NCBI RefSeq assembly: GCF_014205845.1
Contig: NZ_JACHCR010000016.1
Location: 1 to 64,000 of the forward strand
Source of the DNA: Mucilaginibacter cryoferens
GTDB taxonomy: Bacteria; Bacteroidota; Bacteroidia; Sphingobacteriales; Sphingobacteriaceae
Direction: 5' to 3'
DNA length: 64,000 nt
Under the pieces are notes generated by a model that saw only the letters and a program-made list of their open reading frames with translations, was not told the origin of the DNA and did not search any database. The translations under genes and the position numbers were made by a program. How positions within the stretch are numbered: position 1 is the stretch's first letter; each line of letters begins with the position of its first letter. Below, in pieces: positions 44,462-53,548 of the stretch.

Positions 44462-44618
44462 ATTTGTTTGTTTATTTTTAAACAGGCTATCAAGACAGAA
44501 AACTCGACTTTTGTTAAACAATATCCAGGTGACGCGTCCGGAGCTGATTCTGAAAATATGTTAACTCCGTTCGATGGCAGTGGAGAACGTAAACAAACTA
44601 AAAAACAAACATCATCAA

Positions 44619-45119
44619 TCAGGCTATAGCTTCCTGGTATTGTTTCATCTTTTTGTATTGAGGCTGGTTATACCATGGGGTGGTTGGCCTATCGGCCGGA
44701 AAGCCGAATTGCGCGCGGTAAGCCTTGCGCTCGGCCGTAAAATGCCACCAGCGTTTACTATCGTCGCGGTGCGTAATATAGTGTGTTAATAAACGGTAGC
44801 AATCTTCAACACAGGGGTCGGCCCATACGCCGCAATGCTTTTCAAAAGCGTTGTATAGCTCAACAGCATCCTTGCCTTCCAATTGCTTTAATGAGTAATA
44901 GCCCTGGGCTATCAGTTCGGTGGCAAAGTTAATACCTAACGATGGGATGCTTTGAAATTCTATCAATGCCGCAATTTCCAGGGTACGCTGTGGTGATGCT
45001 TTTAATATGCCCGCTACCTCATCGGCCGCATAATTGTTAAGTGCATTGATCTTTATTTTTTGCTCCCGAAGCGTGGCTTTTTCCCCGGCAGATAATTGTA
45101 TATTGATTTGTTTTTTCAT
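44619..45119 (-). CDS. Helix-hairpin-helix protein (Cdd1/pathogenicity-locus family)
   Basis: I chose the ATG at 45119 (166 aa). The helix-hairpin-helix segment is IPSLGINFATELIAQGYYSLKQL (about 68-90, quoted in part), then ELYNAFEKHCGVWADPCVEDCYRLL with several Cys, and a Trp/Arg-rich tail RWWHFTAERKAYRAQFGFP. This is the family named pathogenicity locus or mitomycin-resistance type in databases; it probably binds DNA without sequence preference. Its 3' end lies next to the composite repeat. Confidence 0.8.
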   Translation of the reverse strand: MKKQINIQLSAGEKATLREQKIKINALNNYAADEVAGILKASPQRTLEIAALIEFQSIPSLGINFATELIAQGYYSLKQLEGKDAVELYNAFEKHCGVWADPCVEDCYRLLTHYITHRDDSKRWWHFTAERKAYRAQFGFPADRPTTPWYNQPQYKKMKQYQEAIA

Positions 45120-45261
45120 GGCCGGATAAATAGCTAATTTATGCAAAAACGATTAAAAATATGGGTAAATTTAAATCCATCTAAATAAATTAATAATTAA
45201 AAATAAACCAAACTAAATAGGTTATACCTTTCGTATAAAGTATGTTAACTATTAACTGATC

Positions 45262-47505
45262 TTGAAGTTTAAAAAATATATCGTTACAGGTAATAACCGC
45301 GTATTGAAATTTTTTTCTATACTATTTCCTTTGTTTATATATCTACCCGGCTTCGCGTCATCGCATCCCGAAGTGGATAGTATTAAAAATTCTTTAGCTC
45401 CCGGGGCCGTAAACCAAACGAAACCCGATACCGCAACCATCAACACGCTCAATAAACTTGCGGCAAACTACTTTAAATCAAACCCGGATAGCGCTTACTA
45501 TTACGGAAAAAAAAGCATTGAGCTATCCCGTAAAATTAAATATAAGGTGGGCATAGCTAACGGCTTGCTCCAAACCGGCCATGTTAACTATTTTAAAGGT
45601 AACTCGTTACAAGCCAGGCAAGATTTTGATGAGGCTATAAAAATATTTAAACTCATACATGATGATAAGGGCCTTAGCAACTGCTATATTCTTTATGGGC
45701 GGCTGTATAACCTGGTAGCAGAGTATAATTTGGCCTTAGCATCCCTAAACAAAGCGCTTAAAATTGCTACGCTTTATAACGATGAGGAAACGCTAACTGA
45801 GGCCTATAAAAGTATTGGCATAGTTTACTTTAGTAAGGGACAACTATCCAACGCGCTCGATTTTTACTATAAAGCGCTCTTTATTTCCTTAAAAAACAAT
45901 TATAAAACATCGGCGGCCGAGGTGTATAATGATATTGGCGTAGTACTGCAAAACATGGAAGTATATCCAAACGCACTGGATTACTTTAAAAAAGCCATAC
46001 AGGTTTTTGAAGCTACCAATAATACCCAGGCCGTAGGTACCGCCAACGAAAATATTGGTGAGGTACTAACCGCCCAAACTAAGTACGATGAGGCAATAGT
46101 TTACCTCTATAAATCGCTAAAAACAGCAAAAAAGCAGGATGATAAAGATGGGCTGAGTTCGGTGTATACTGATCTGGGGATTTGCTTCGCCAACAAAAAT
46201 CAAATAGTATTGGCCAAGGCCTATCTGGATACTTCGTTGCAAATAGCAACTAAATTTAAAATACTTTACAACCAGGCCTATGCATTAAACGGTTATGCCA
46301 CGGTATATAATCTTTTAAAAGATTATAAAAACGCCTACAAATATGCCATAAAAGGCAAAGAGTATGCCATAAAGCTGGGTAATATATCGGTAAGATCAAA
46401 CTCGGCATTACAATTAAATAAAGCAATGGCTGGCCTGGGCAAATTTGAAGATGCCAACCGTTTGCTAAACGAGTACATCAGCCTAAAAAATAAAATTAAC
46501 GATAACGAGAGTATCCAAAAGTTTACATCGTACAATTTTGAGATGAGCTTTGCCGAAAAAAAACGCCTGTTGGCGCAACAGCAGCGTGAGCGCGATTTAA
46601 TATACCAGCAAAAAATAAATAGTCAGCGTTTTATAAATACCATATTTCTGATATTTATTGTGGCCATGATAGTTACAGCAACTATTTATTACAGGCAAAA
46701 ACGTAAGCAGCAAAAAATTAACGCCCTGCTAGCAGATAGAAACCACGAAATACTAAAACAAAAAACAAATATTGACGACCAGGCCGAAAAATTGAACGAC
46801 CTTAATATTTTAAAAGATAGGCTGATATCTATTTTAGCGCACGATTTGCGCGCACCCTTGAGCACACTCCGCGGTTTGTTTGATCTGTTGCAGGATAATA
46901 GCATCAGCCACGATGAGTTGCTGGAGATGATACCTAATGTATTGAAAAAGCTGGAGTATACTTCCGACTTTTTGGACACGCTATTGTTTTGGATAAACAG
47001 CCAGATGGATAATTTTGAAGCCTCGGTAAAAAACTTTTCGATAAAAGAATTAGTGAGTTTAGAAATTGAAAGCTATAATGAGCAGGCCATATTAAAAGGC
47101 ATTAACCTGGTAGATAATATTCCTGATAATTTATCGGCCTGGGCCGATGCAAACTCTATCCGGATAGTTATTCGCAACCTTATTACCAATGCGCTAAAGT
47201 TTTGCCGGGAGAATGATACTATCGAGATTGCCGCCTGGGAAGAAGATGATAAAAGAATTATTGTGCAGGTTAAAGACACTGGCATAGGCATGCCTCCCGA
47301 GCAACGCGACAGGCTATTTAAAGGCAAGGTAAACAGCAAAGTTGGCACCAAAAACGAATCGGGGACAGGCATGGGGATGTTATTTTGTAAAGATCTGGTC
47401 GAAAAATGCCACGGAAAAATATGGGTAATCAGTCAGCCTGGCGTAGGTACCCAATTTAGCTTTACCCTACCTGCTGTGGCAGTTGGCACACCGGTGGAAG
47501 TGTAA
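45262..47505 (+). CDS. TPR-containing membrane sensor histidine kinase
   Basis: A 747-aa protein; the start is TTG at 45262, giving a signal/anchor segment FFSILFPLFIYLPGFASS. Residues ~60-400 form tetratricopeptide repeats (e.g. ALDFYYKALFISLKNNYKTSAAEVYNDIG, in part), then a coiled linker, a membrane helix at about 455-475, another coiled coil, and the kinase core: H-box ISILAHDLRAPLSTLRG, N-box IVIRNLITNALKF, G1 DTGIGMP and G2 GTGMGMLFCKDLV. It has no receiver domain and no adjacent response regulator gene. The periplasmic TPR part is the likely sensor, ligand unknown. Confidence 0.9.
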   Translation: MKFKKYIVTGNNRVLKFFSILFPLFIYLPGFASSHPEVDSIKNSLAPGAVNQTKPDTATINTLNKLAANYFKSNPDSAYYYGKKSIELSRKIKYKVGIANGLLQTGHVNYFKGNSLQARQDFDEAIKIFKLIHDDKGLSNCYILYGRLYNLVAEYNLALASLNKALKIATLYNDEETLTEAYKSIGIVYFSKGQLSNALDFYYKALFISLKNNYKTSAAEVYNDIGVVLQNMEVYPNALDYFKKAIQVFEATNNTQAVGTANENIGEVLTAQTKYDEAIVYLYKSLKTAKKQDDKDGLSSVYTDLGICFANKNQIVLAKAYLDTSLQIATKFKILYNQAYALNGYATVYNLLKDYKNAYKYAIKGKEYAIKLGNISVRSNSALQLNKAMAGLGKFEDANRLLNEYISLKNKINDNESIQKFTSYNFEMSFAEKKRLLAQQQRERDLIYQQKINSQRFINTIFLIFIVAMIVTATIYYRQKRKQQKINALLADRNHEILKQKTNIDDQAEKLNDLNILKDRLISILAHDLRAPLSTLRGLFDLLQDNSISHDELLEMIPNVLKKLEYTSDFLDTLLFWINSQMDNFEASVKNFSIKELVSLEIESYNEQAILKGINLVDNIPDNLSAWADANSIRIVIRNLITNALKFCRENDTIEIAAWEEDDKRIIVQVKDTGIGMPPEQRDRLFKGKVNSKVGTKNESGTGMGMLFCKDLVEKCHGKIWVISQPGVGTQFSFTLPAVAVGTPVEV

Positions 47506-47565
47506 AAAAGACATACGCCGCATGCAGTATCAAATTTGTAAGTTTGATACTATGTAAATCTGCCC

Positions 47566-48462
47566 ATGAATAAATTAAGCCTTTTTTTATCTGTTTGCTG
47601 CCTGTTGTTAGTTACCAATATACAAGCGCAGGGTATTTTAAAATCTCAAATATTAGCTGGGGGCAAATCATATACCTATTTTGAAATGAAACCGGCCACA
47701 CCGGTAAAAGGCATCTTGATACTGCTGCCCGCTGCGGGCGAAAAACCGAAAAGTATTTTCATAAAAACCAGCCTGCCCAAAGAAATGGCCGCCTATGGTT
47801 TTACTACGCTTACCCTGGATGTACCCGCGCAAATGTTTGCTGATAACCAATGCATCGGCGAACTTGATGAACTGATAAAAATTAAATTAACCCAATATCA
47901 GTTAACCCATCACAATGTTGTTATTGGAGGATTATCTGACGGTGGGGCTATCGCACTTTCGTACACAGAGTATCTGAACAGCCAGGCCACGCCCATTAAA
48001 CTTAAAGCCGTTTTTGGTATTGATCCACCTACAGACCTTACCCGGATATATGCATCGGCAGATAAAGAGATAAGTTACAACTGCCCGCTAATTGCCAGCG
48101 AAGGCAAATCGGTTAAGGCTTACCTGGCGCATACGCTGGGTGGTTCGCCGGCCACCAACCCTAAAGCTTACGAGCAATTAGCTATTTATTCGGCCAGTGC
48201 GCCAGATGGTGGCAACGCTCGTTTTTTGAAAGATATTCCGGTTAGATTATACAGCGAGCCCGATCTGGAATATGTACAAAAAACCTATTGTGCCCAATTA
48301 CAGTTCTCAAACCTCAACGCTTTCGATCTCGAAAAATTGGCCTTCAATTTAAAACAGGCAGGCAATCAACAGTCGGCATATATTACAACCCAAGGAAAAG
48401 GTTTCCATAGCTGGAATATTCTGGATGCCGGGGATTTTGCAAAGTGGATAACGGGGCTTTAG
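47566..48462 (+). CDS. Exported alpha/beta hydrolase-like protein
   Basis: A 298-aa protein with a signal peptide ending at IQAQ (about residue 22). The alpha/beta hydrolase core is visible: strand GILILLPAAGEKP, nucleophile elbow VIGGLSDGGAIAL with Ser, and near the C-terminus TTQGKGFHSWN with the probable catalytic His. The acid is probably Asp in the SEPDLEYV segment. Substrate unknown; such proteins are esterases or acyl hydrolases. It follows the kinase gene by 60 bp on the same strand and ends in a terminator. Confidence 0.75.
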   Translation: MNKLSLFLSVCCLLLVTNIQAQGILKSQILAGGKSYTYFEMKPATPVKGILILLPAAGEKPKSIFIKTSLPKEMAAYGFTTLTLDVPAQMFADNQCIGELDELIKIKLTQYQLTHHNVVIGGLSDGGAIALSYTEYLNSQATPIKLKAVFGIDPPTDLTRIYASADKEISYNCPLIASEGKSVKAYLAHTLGGSPATNPKAYEQLAIYSASAPDGGNARFLKDIPVRLYSEPDLEYVQKTYCAQLQFSNLNAFDLEKLAFNLKQAGNQQSAYITTQGKGFHSWNILDAGDFAKWITGL

Positions 48463-48471
48463 AGATCCAAC

Positions 48472-48512
48472 AAAAAAGCCTTCTAAGCTTAAAACTTAAA
48501 AGGCTTTTATAT
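48472..48512 (+). terminator. Intrinsic terminator after the hydrolase gene
   Basis: AAAAGCCTT (48474-48482) pairs with AAGGCTTTT (48500-48508), with internal AAGCTT/AAACTT pairing, then TATATTT. It may act in both directions. Confidence 0.65.
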
Positions 48513-48655
48513 TTCGGATATCGGATGTTCGATTTTTAACCGTTAATTATTTTTGAATGGCGTTAAAGAAGGCTTCGCCGTTTCGGATTTGTTTATTTTG
48601 ACTCTATACCGAATGATTTGATCTATTCATTTTCAAATCATCTGCACATCCCAAA

Positions 48656-49756
48656 TTACTGCATCAGTTTTATAAAATCATCAAACAGGTACCTTGAATC
48701 GTGCGGACCAGGAGACGATTCCGGGTGGTATTGTACCGAGAATGCTTTTTTATCTTTTACACGGATACCTTCTATCGATTGATCGTTAAGGTTTACGTGG
48801 GTAATTTCTACTTTGTCAGATGCGCGTACAGCCTCGGGCACTACTCCAAAACCGTGATTTTGTGAGGTTACTTCGCAGTGATTGATAATAATATTTTTTA
48901 CCGGGTGATTTAACCCGCGGTGACCGTTAAACATTTTTTTGGTTGGGATATCATTAGCCAAAGCCAATAATTGGTGACCTAAGCAAATGCCAAACATTGG
49001 TTTATCGGCAGCAAGAATCTCTTTAACCGTCTCTATAGCGTAAGGCATCGCAGATGGATCGCCGGGGCCGTTGGAGATAAAGTAACCGGTTGGTTCAAAA
49101 TCCTGCTCCATTTCGGCAAAAGTTGTTTTTGCCGGAAATACTTTGGCGTATACATCGCGATCGTCAAAATTGCGCAAGATGTTCTTTTTAACACCCAAAT
49201 CAAGCACAGCAACACGGTAAGCCGCATCTTCGTTACCAAAGGTATAAGTTTCTGTAGTTGATACCTGCGACGATAGCTCCAGCCCGTCCATTGATGGTAC
49301 TTCGGCAAGTTTTGCTTTCAGTTCTTCAATATCCAGTATCTCCGAAGAGATAATTGCATTCATCGCGCCTTTATCGCGGATGTGGCGAACGATCTGGCGG
49401 GTATCTACATCGCTGATACCTACAATGTTTTGCGATTGAAAATAATCCTGGATAGATTCGTTGGCTTGTTTGCGGCTGTACGCAATGTTATAGTTTTTAC
49501 AAACCAGCCCGGAAATTTGAATATTGCCCGATTCAACTTCGATATCGGCAATGCCATAGTTACCTATATGTGCATTGGTGGCAACCATAATTTGCCCAAA
49601 ATACGATGGGTCGGTAAAAATTTCCTGATAGCCGGTCATACCTGTATTAAAACAGATCTCGCCGGTTGTAGTACCTATCTTTCCGGCAGCTTTACCGTAA
49701 AACACGGTTCCATCGGCTAATAATAATACAGCAGGTAATTTGGTGAAGTGAGTCAT
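48656..49756 (-). CDS. carA: Carbamoyl-phosphate synthase small (glutaminase) subunit
   Basis: A 366-aa glutamine amidotransferase subunit. The N-terminal domain begins LLLADGTVFYGKAAG and has GEICFNTGMTGYQEI. The class I glutaminase domain has FGICLGHQLLALA with the nucleophile Cys and AFSVQYHPESSPGP with the His-Glu pair. It gives ammonia to CarB for arginine and pyrimidine synthesis; carB is not in the window. A structured leader lies 52-100 nt upstream. Confidence 0.95.
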   Translation of the reverse strand: MTHFTKLPAVLLLADGTVFYGKAAGKIGTTTGEICFNTGMTGYQEIFTDPSYFGQIMVATNAHIGNYGIADIEVESGNIQISGLVCKNYNIAYSRKQANESIQDYFQSQNIVGISDVDTRQIVRHIRDKGAMNAIISSEILDIEELKAKLAEVPSMDGLELSSQVSTTETYTFGNEDAAYRVAVLDLGVKKNILRNFDDRDVYAKVFPAKTTFAEMEQDFEPTGYFISNGPGDPSAMPYAIETVKEILAADKPMFGICLGHQLLALANDIPTKKMFNGHRGLNHPVKNIIINHCEVTSQNHGFGVVPEAVRASDKVEITHVNLNDQSIEGIRVKDKKAFSVQYHPESSPGPHDSRYLFDDFIKLMQ

Positions 49757-49807
49757 TTATCAAAAAAATTGAATGGATTATTAGATCGGATTTTCTGGCT
49801 TGAAGCT

Positions 49808-49856
49808 CCGTGAAAAAACACCGGTTGGTGGAAGTAAGATACCCCTTTATTCACGG
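49808..49856 (-). promoter_or_regulatory. Structured carA leader, possible attenuator
   Basis: On the minus strand CCGTGAA (near 49856) can pair with TTCACGG (near 49808), or a small CACC-AACC-GGTG hairpin can form directly before six T. The T-run overlaps the TTCACGG arm, so the two structures exclude each other, as in an attenuator. The small stem has only 4 pairs, so this is tentative. Confidence 0.35.
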
Positions 49857-49879
49857 TGCAAAAGTAGATAATTATTTCC

Positions 49880-49985
49880 AAATTCGGAATTGGGATTTCG
49901 GATTTTTTTATTTTGAAATTTTGTTTTTAGGATTATGCCTTGTTTAATCGCCTAAATCAGAAATCCAACACCCAAAATCCGAAAT
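49880..49985. repeat. Word-like repeat (ATTCGGAATT/AATCCGAAAT) upstream of panB
   Basis: TTCGGAATTGGGATTTCGGA on one side and AATCAGAAATCCAACACCC then AAAATCCGAAATT on the other are inverted to each other. Similar words return after panB at 50866-50949 and after rodA near 25350-25380. Confidence 0.5.
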
Positions 49986-50023
49986 TAATAATAACCTTTG
50001 CATTGTCGAAAACACATTTAACC

Positions 50024-50836
50024 ATGTCTGTAAACAAAGAAGTTAAAAGGATCACCACGCATATATTGCAGGAGATGAAGAACCGTGGCGAAAAAATTGC
50101 CATGCTTACTGCCTATGATTACTCTATGGCCGCCATTGTGGATGATGCCGGGATGGATATTATTTTGGTAGGCGATTCGGCCTCTAACGTAATGGCCGGG
50201 CACGAAACTACGCTGCCTATAACGCTCGATCAGATGATATACCATGCATCATCCGTTGTTCGCGCTGCTAAACGAGCCTTGGTTGTAGTAGATCTGCCAT
50301 TTGGATCGTACCAGGGTAATTCTAAAGAGGCCCTTAATTCTGCTATACGCATCATGAAGGAGTCTGGCGCACATGGGGTAAAAATGGAAGGTGGTGTAGA
50401 AATTGCCGAATCTGTTAGCCGCATACTTACTGCGGGTATCCCGGTTATGGGCCACCTGGGTTTAACGCCACAATCCATCTACAAATTTGGTACATATACT
50501 GTACGTGCCAAGGAAGAAATTGAAGCACAGAAGCTACGTGATGACGCACTGAAACTACAGGAGCTTGGCTGTTTTGCCATTGTACTTGAAAAAATACCAG
50601 CCAAACTAGCTACGGAAGTAAGCAAAAGTGTGCAGATCCCTATAATTGGTATAGGTGCCGGCCAATGCGACGGACAAGTTTTGGTGATACACGATATGCT
50701 GGGTATTAATAATGATTTTAAACCACGTTTTTTACGCCAGTATGCCAATTTATATGAGCAAATGAACGGTGCCTTTAAAAATTACATCACCGATGTAAAA
50801 TCAAAAAGCTTCCCCAACGATAAGGAACAGTATTAG
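50024..50836 (+). CDS. panB: 3-methyl-2-oxobutanoate hydroxymethyltransferase
   Basis: I chose the ATG at 50024 (270 aa); an in-frame ATG at 49940 would translate the word repeat. PanB makes ketopantoate from 2-oxoisovalerate and 5,10-methylene-THF in pantothenate synthesis. Family sequence is [34 protein letters not shown] with the metal-binding Asp, [10 protein letters not shown] with the second Asp/Glu region, and [35 protein letters not shown] completes the barrel. Length fits. Confidence 0.95.
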   Translation: MSVNKEVKRITTHILQEMKNRGEKIAMLTAYDYSMAAIVDDAGMDIILVGDSASNVMAGHETTLPITLDQMIYHASSVVRAAKRALVVVDLPFGSYQGNSKEALNSAIRIMKESGAHGVKMEGGVEIAESVSRILTAGIPVMGHLGLTPQSIYKFGTYTVRAKEEIEAQKLRDDALKLQELGCFAIVLEKIPAKLATEVSKSVQIPIIGIGAGQCDGQVLVIHDMLGINNDFKPRFLRQYANLYEQMNGAFKNYITDVKSKSFPNDKEQY

Positions 50837-50865
50837 ATAGATGTGCAGATTTCAAATGTGCAGAT

Positions 50866-50949
50866 ATGCAGATGCACATTTGAAATTTATCTGATCGCAA
50901 ATCAAAAACAAATAAATCCCAAATCGAAATTCCCAAATCCGAAATAATA
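50866..50949. repeat. Word-like repeat (CAAATC/AAATCCGAAAT) after panB
   Basis: GCAGATGCACATTTGAAATT, GCAAATCAAAAACAAATAAA, TCCCAAATCGAAATTCCC and AAATCCGAAATAATAA follow one another up to the next start codon. Confidence 0.5.
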
Positions 50950-50950
50950 A

Positions 50951-51673
50951 ATGGCCCGCCCAGAGTTTAACTATACCAGTCATGATGTTACCGATAAGGA
51001 TGTTCTTTATGAAGACAATCACCTTATTGCCGTAAACAAACGTGCCGGCGATATTGTACAGGTTGATGACACCGGCGATGAATCGCTGGATGATAAGGTA
51101 AAGAAGTACATTGCCCAAAAGTATAGTAAACCAAACGGCGCTTTTTTAGGCGTGGTACACCGGTTAGATAGGCCCGTAAGCGGCGTTATTCTGTTTGCCA
51201 AAACCAGCAAAGCACTTGAGCGCATTAACAAAATGTTTAAGGACCGCGAAATGCACAAAACTTACTTTGCTGTGGTACGCAAAAAACCTTACCCGGAAGC
51301 GGGCACACTGGTGCATTGGCTGGTAAAAAACCCTCAGAAAAACGTAACTAAAGCCCACGACAAAGAAGTGCAGGGAAGCCTGCGTGCCGAATTACATTAT
51401 AAGCTGGTTGGCGAACTTAACGGCTACTACTTAATTGAGGTTGACCCCATAACGGGCAGGCCGCACCAGATAAGGGTACAGCTATCAACCATGGGTACAC
51501 CTATTGTTGGCGATAATAAATATGGCTATCCGCGGGGTAGCCTGCGCAAAAGCATTTGCCTGCACGCACGCCGGTTAACGTTTATCCATCCGGTAAAAAA
51601 CGAACCTGTTGAAATTATAGCACCGGTACCAAGGGATGGTTTCTGGGAAAAGTTTGAAGAGATGATGGGTTAG
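50951..51673 (+). CDS. RluA-family RNA pseudouridine synthase
   Basis: A 240-aa enzyme that isomerises uridine in rRNA or tRNA. The catalytic motif is GVVHRLDRPVSGVILFAKTS with the Asp of HRLDR (about residue 74), after the YEDNHLIAVNKRAG start. ITGRPHQIRVQLSTMGTPIV and HARRLTFIHP are the other conserved parts. There is no S4 domain, as in RluC-like short members of this group. The stop overlaps the convergent HigA gene stop by 4 bases. Confidence 0.9.
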   Translation: MARPEFNYTSHDVTDKDVLYEDNHLIAVNKRAGDIVQVDDTGDESLDDKVKKYIAQKYSKPNGAFLGVVHRLDRPVSGVILFAKTSKALERINKMFKDREMHKTYFAVVRKKPYPEAGTLVHWLVKNPQKNVTKAHDKEVQGSLRAELHYKLVGELNGYYLIEVDPITGRPHQIRVQLSTMGTPIVGDNKYGYPRGSLRKSICLHARRLTFIHPVKNEPVEIIAPVPRDGFWEKFEEMMG

Positions 51674-52026
51674 TAAGCTTGTATTAATACCTCTGTAGGT
51701 ATCTTGAGTTGATCGTGCAATAACCTGATCATTTCTAAAGATAGTTTTCTTTTTCTATTCAAGATCTCGCTTGCACGACTTTTAAGCCCTATTACTTTAG
51801 CGAGATCATTTTGATTGTAGCCCATTTGATCCATCCTAAACTTTATGGCTTCAATGGGATCTGGAAAATCAATAGGAAAATGCTTATCCTCATATTTCTC
51901 TATTAAAATACCTAAAACTTCGAGTTCATCACCCTCTTCCGAACCTTTTTGAGTATCAAAGATAAGTTCAAGTCTTTCTAAAGCTTGCTTATAGTCGTTT
52001 TCGTTTTTAATAGGTTTTATAATCAT
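51670..52026 (-). CDS. Orphan HigA-family antitoxin
   Basis: A 118-aa protein with the same plan as the antitoxin at 1622: N-terminal NENDYKQALERLELIFDTQK helix, acidic middle part, and a helix-turn-helix with IKFRMDQMGYNQNDLAKVIG, SRASEILNRKRKLSLEMIRLL. The frame is intact. Its toxin partner upstream (52032-52211) has lost the N-terminal part, so this antitoxin stands alone. It could still repress, or protect against, related HigB toxins such as the one at 1311. ATG is 5 bp after the toxin remnant stop. Confidence 0.82.
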   Translation of the reverse strand: MIIKPIKNENDYKQALERLELIFDTQKGSEEGDELEVLGILIEKYEDKHFPIDFPDPIEAIKFRMDQMGYNQNDLAKVIGLKSRASEILNRKRKLSLEMIRLLHDQLKIPTEVLIQAY

Positions 52027-52031
52027 GGTTA

Positions 52032-52211
52032 TTAAATTTTTGCAGCATCAATTTTATCATACTCGGCATGGGTCCCAATAAACCTAACCCATACCATTTG
52101 ATAGCTATAACTGATTTTTACAATTAAACGATAGGTATTTCCCTTAATGTTAAATACAACCCGGTTATTCTGCAAAATACTTGCACTGGGATACTCTTTT
52201 TTAATTATTAT
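52032..52211 (-). pseudogene. 5'-deleted higB toxin remnant
   Basis: Reading the minus strand from 52211, after an in-frame TAG at 52212-52214, gives about 59 codons to the TAA at 52032-52034. The sequence KEYPSASILQNNRVVFNIKG, NTYRLIVKISYS and [18 protein letters not shown] aligns with the last ~55 residues of the intact HigB at 1311 ([30 protein letters not shown]). The first ~42 residues are absent. In their place the Ldh-family gene ends at 52218, so a deletion seems to have joined the two. No ATG, GTG or well-placed TTG start remains. Confidence 0.85.
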
Positions 52212-52217
52212 CTATCA

Positions 52218-53207
52218 TCACAATCCTCTCACTATATTCCAGATACGCTCATCAACCAAAACTCCTTCTGCCAAATTTTTTACGCGGGTTTTGAGGGTGT
52301 TCTCTCCCGGGTAGTATATAGATCCTCCCTCGTACTCGGGTGTGCTGGTTTTAGTGTAGGATATAATTTCTTCTATTATTGCATCGGTTTGCTGGCCACC
52401 GTTAGGTTTTATGCAGATAAACACCTGCGATAAACCAGCTTCGACACCGCTTTGGGCAACATGCGCGGTAGTATTACCCCCACTTAAAACAGAGGCCAGC
52501 AGATCAAGCACCAAGGCCAGCCCCGATCCTTTCCAGAAACCGATAGGCAATAATCGTTTTGATTGCAATATGGCCGCCGGATCGGTGGTCAGCTTACCGT
52601 CGCTGTTGTATCCTCCAGGTAATGGCAAAGCCTCATTATTTGATTTGTATTGCGTTAATTTACCTACCGAATATTGCGATATAGCCATATCCAGCACCAC
52701 ATGCCCGCCCTTGCGTGGTACAGCTATCACCAGGGGATTATTCCCCAAACGAGGGTCGAGGCCACCCCAGGGTGGCAGGTTGGCTATAGTATTGGTAAAG
52801 CAAATGCTAATATAGCCAGCCTCGGCTGCTTGCCAGCCATAGGTTCCACCACGCATCCAATGGTTGGTATTTTTAATAGCCACGCAGCCTATCCCATTGC
52901 TATTTGCCAAAGCAATGGCTCTATCCATGCAAAAACCGGCATTAATTATACCAAGGCCGTAATTACCGTTCCATTGTTCTATCGCTCCAAAACCACCCTC
53001 TTGCGTTGGTTCCACATCTGCCTTAACCCAACCACTTTTAACATGCTGCACAAAAGTAGGGAAACGATTTAAGCCATGGGTATATACACCATCCCTGCTA
53101 TTTTGGGCAAAAATGGTAGCGCATTGTTCAGCTTTATGCTCAACAAAGCCCAGCCCAGATAAAACCCGTTTAAATTCTGCTTTAAGCAGATCAAATGGAA
53201 TGCGCAT
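52218..53207 (-). CDS. Ldh-family oxidoreductase, probable 3-dehydro-L-gulonate 2-dehydrogenase (YiaK/DlgD-like)
   Basis: A 329-aa NAD(P)H-dependent reductase of the malate/L-lactate/ureidoglycolate dehydrogenase fold. The motifs GVYTHGLNRFP with the catalytic His, ANSNGIGCVAIKNTNHWMRG (in part), YGWQAAEAGYISICFTN and GFWKGSGLALVLD are strikingly like E. coli YiaK, which reduces 2,3-diketo-L-gulonate in ascorbate breakdown. The neighbours do not show a full uronate or ascorbate pathway. It probably shares a transcript with the two small membrane protein genes upstream. Confidence 0.85.
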   Translation of the reverse strand: MRIPFDLLKAEFKRVLSGLGFVEHKAEQCATIFAQNSRDGVYTHGLNRFPTFVQHVKSGWVKADVEPTQEGGFGAIEQWNGNYGLGIINAGFCMDRAIALANSNGIGCVAIKNTNHWMRGGTYGWQAAEAGYISICFTNTIANLPPWGGLDPRLGNNPLVIAVPRKGGHVVLDMAISQYSVGKLTQYKSNNEALPLPGGYNSDGKLTTDPAAILQSKRLLPIGFWKGSGLALVLDLLASVLSGGNTTAHVAQSGVEAGLSQVFICIKPNGGQQTDAIIEEIISYTKTSTPEYEGGSIYYPGENTLKTRVKNLAEGVLVDERIWNIVRGL

Positions 53208-53219
53208 GTTTTTTTAGAT

Positions 53220-53528
53220 TTAGAATTTCTTTTTAAACTTCCTTGTACCCATCACTGCGAAGATGCAGGTAACCATTATCCCTCCAACAAAATAAATAAG
53301 TATAAAGTTTAACGTAGTGGGGAAACAGGCCATTAAAATACCCGTAGAAAAGGCTATCGCGGCGTTGATGAGCATCAACCCACCTACCCAGTTACACAGC
53401 CCGTTAACATCGGTAACAAGGTCTTCATTAAAGCCCGAGATAAGGCTGGCTTTCTTTTTATACTTTATCTGGTAACCCAGCAAAAGCATCACCAGGGCAA
53501 TTACCCCAAATACAATCAGATTAAACAT
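53220..53528 (-). CDS. DUF3784-like small membrane protein
   Basis: A 102-aa protein with three hydrophobic segments: LIVFGVIALVMLLLGYQI (4-21), GGLMLINAAIAFSTGILMA (49-67) and LNFILIYFVGGIMVTCIFAV (73-92), with a basic RKFKKKF end. The loop KKKASLISGFNEDLVTDVNG matches DUF3784 as I remember it. No function known. It lies 12 bp upstream of the Ldh-family gene on the same strand. Confidence 0.75.
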   Translation of the reverse strand: MFNLIVFGVIALVMLLLGYQIKYKKKASLISGFNEDLVTDVNGLCNWVGGLMLINAAIAFSTGILMACFPTTLNFILIYFVGGIMVTCIFAVMGTRKFKKKF

Positions 53529-53548
53529 TTTCTTATACTTTTTTCAGA

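Noticed and set aside
43287-44470. Target-site duplication around the composite elements
   Set aside because: Flanks (TATAGAGC / ATTTGTTT and CTCCCAT / GCCTTTTT) show no matching direct repeat, so insertion by a duplicating transposase cannot be shown.
45262-47505. Two-component pair with adjacent response regulator
   Set aside because: Neighbours are a helix-hairpin-helix protein and an exported hydrolase; no receiver domain in the vicinity.
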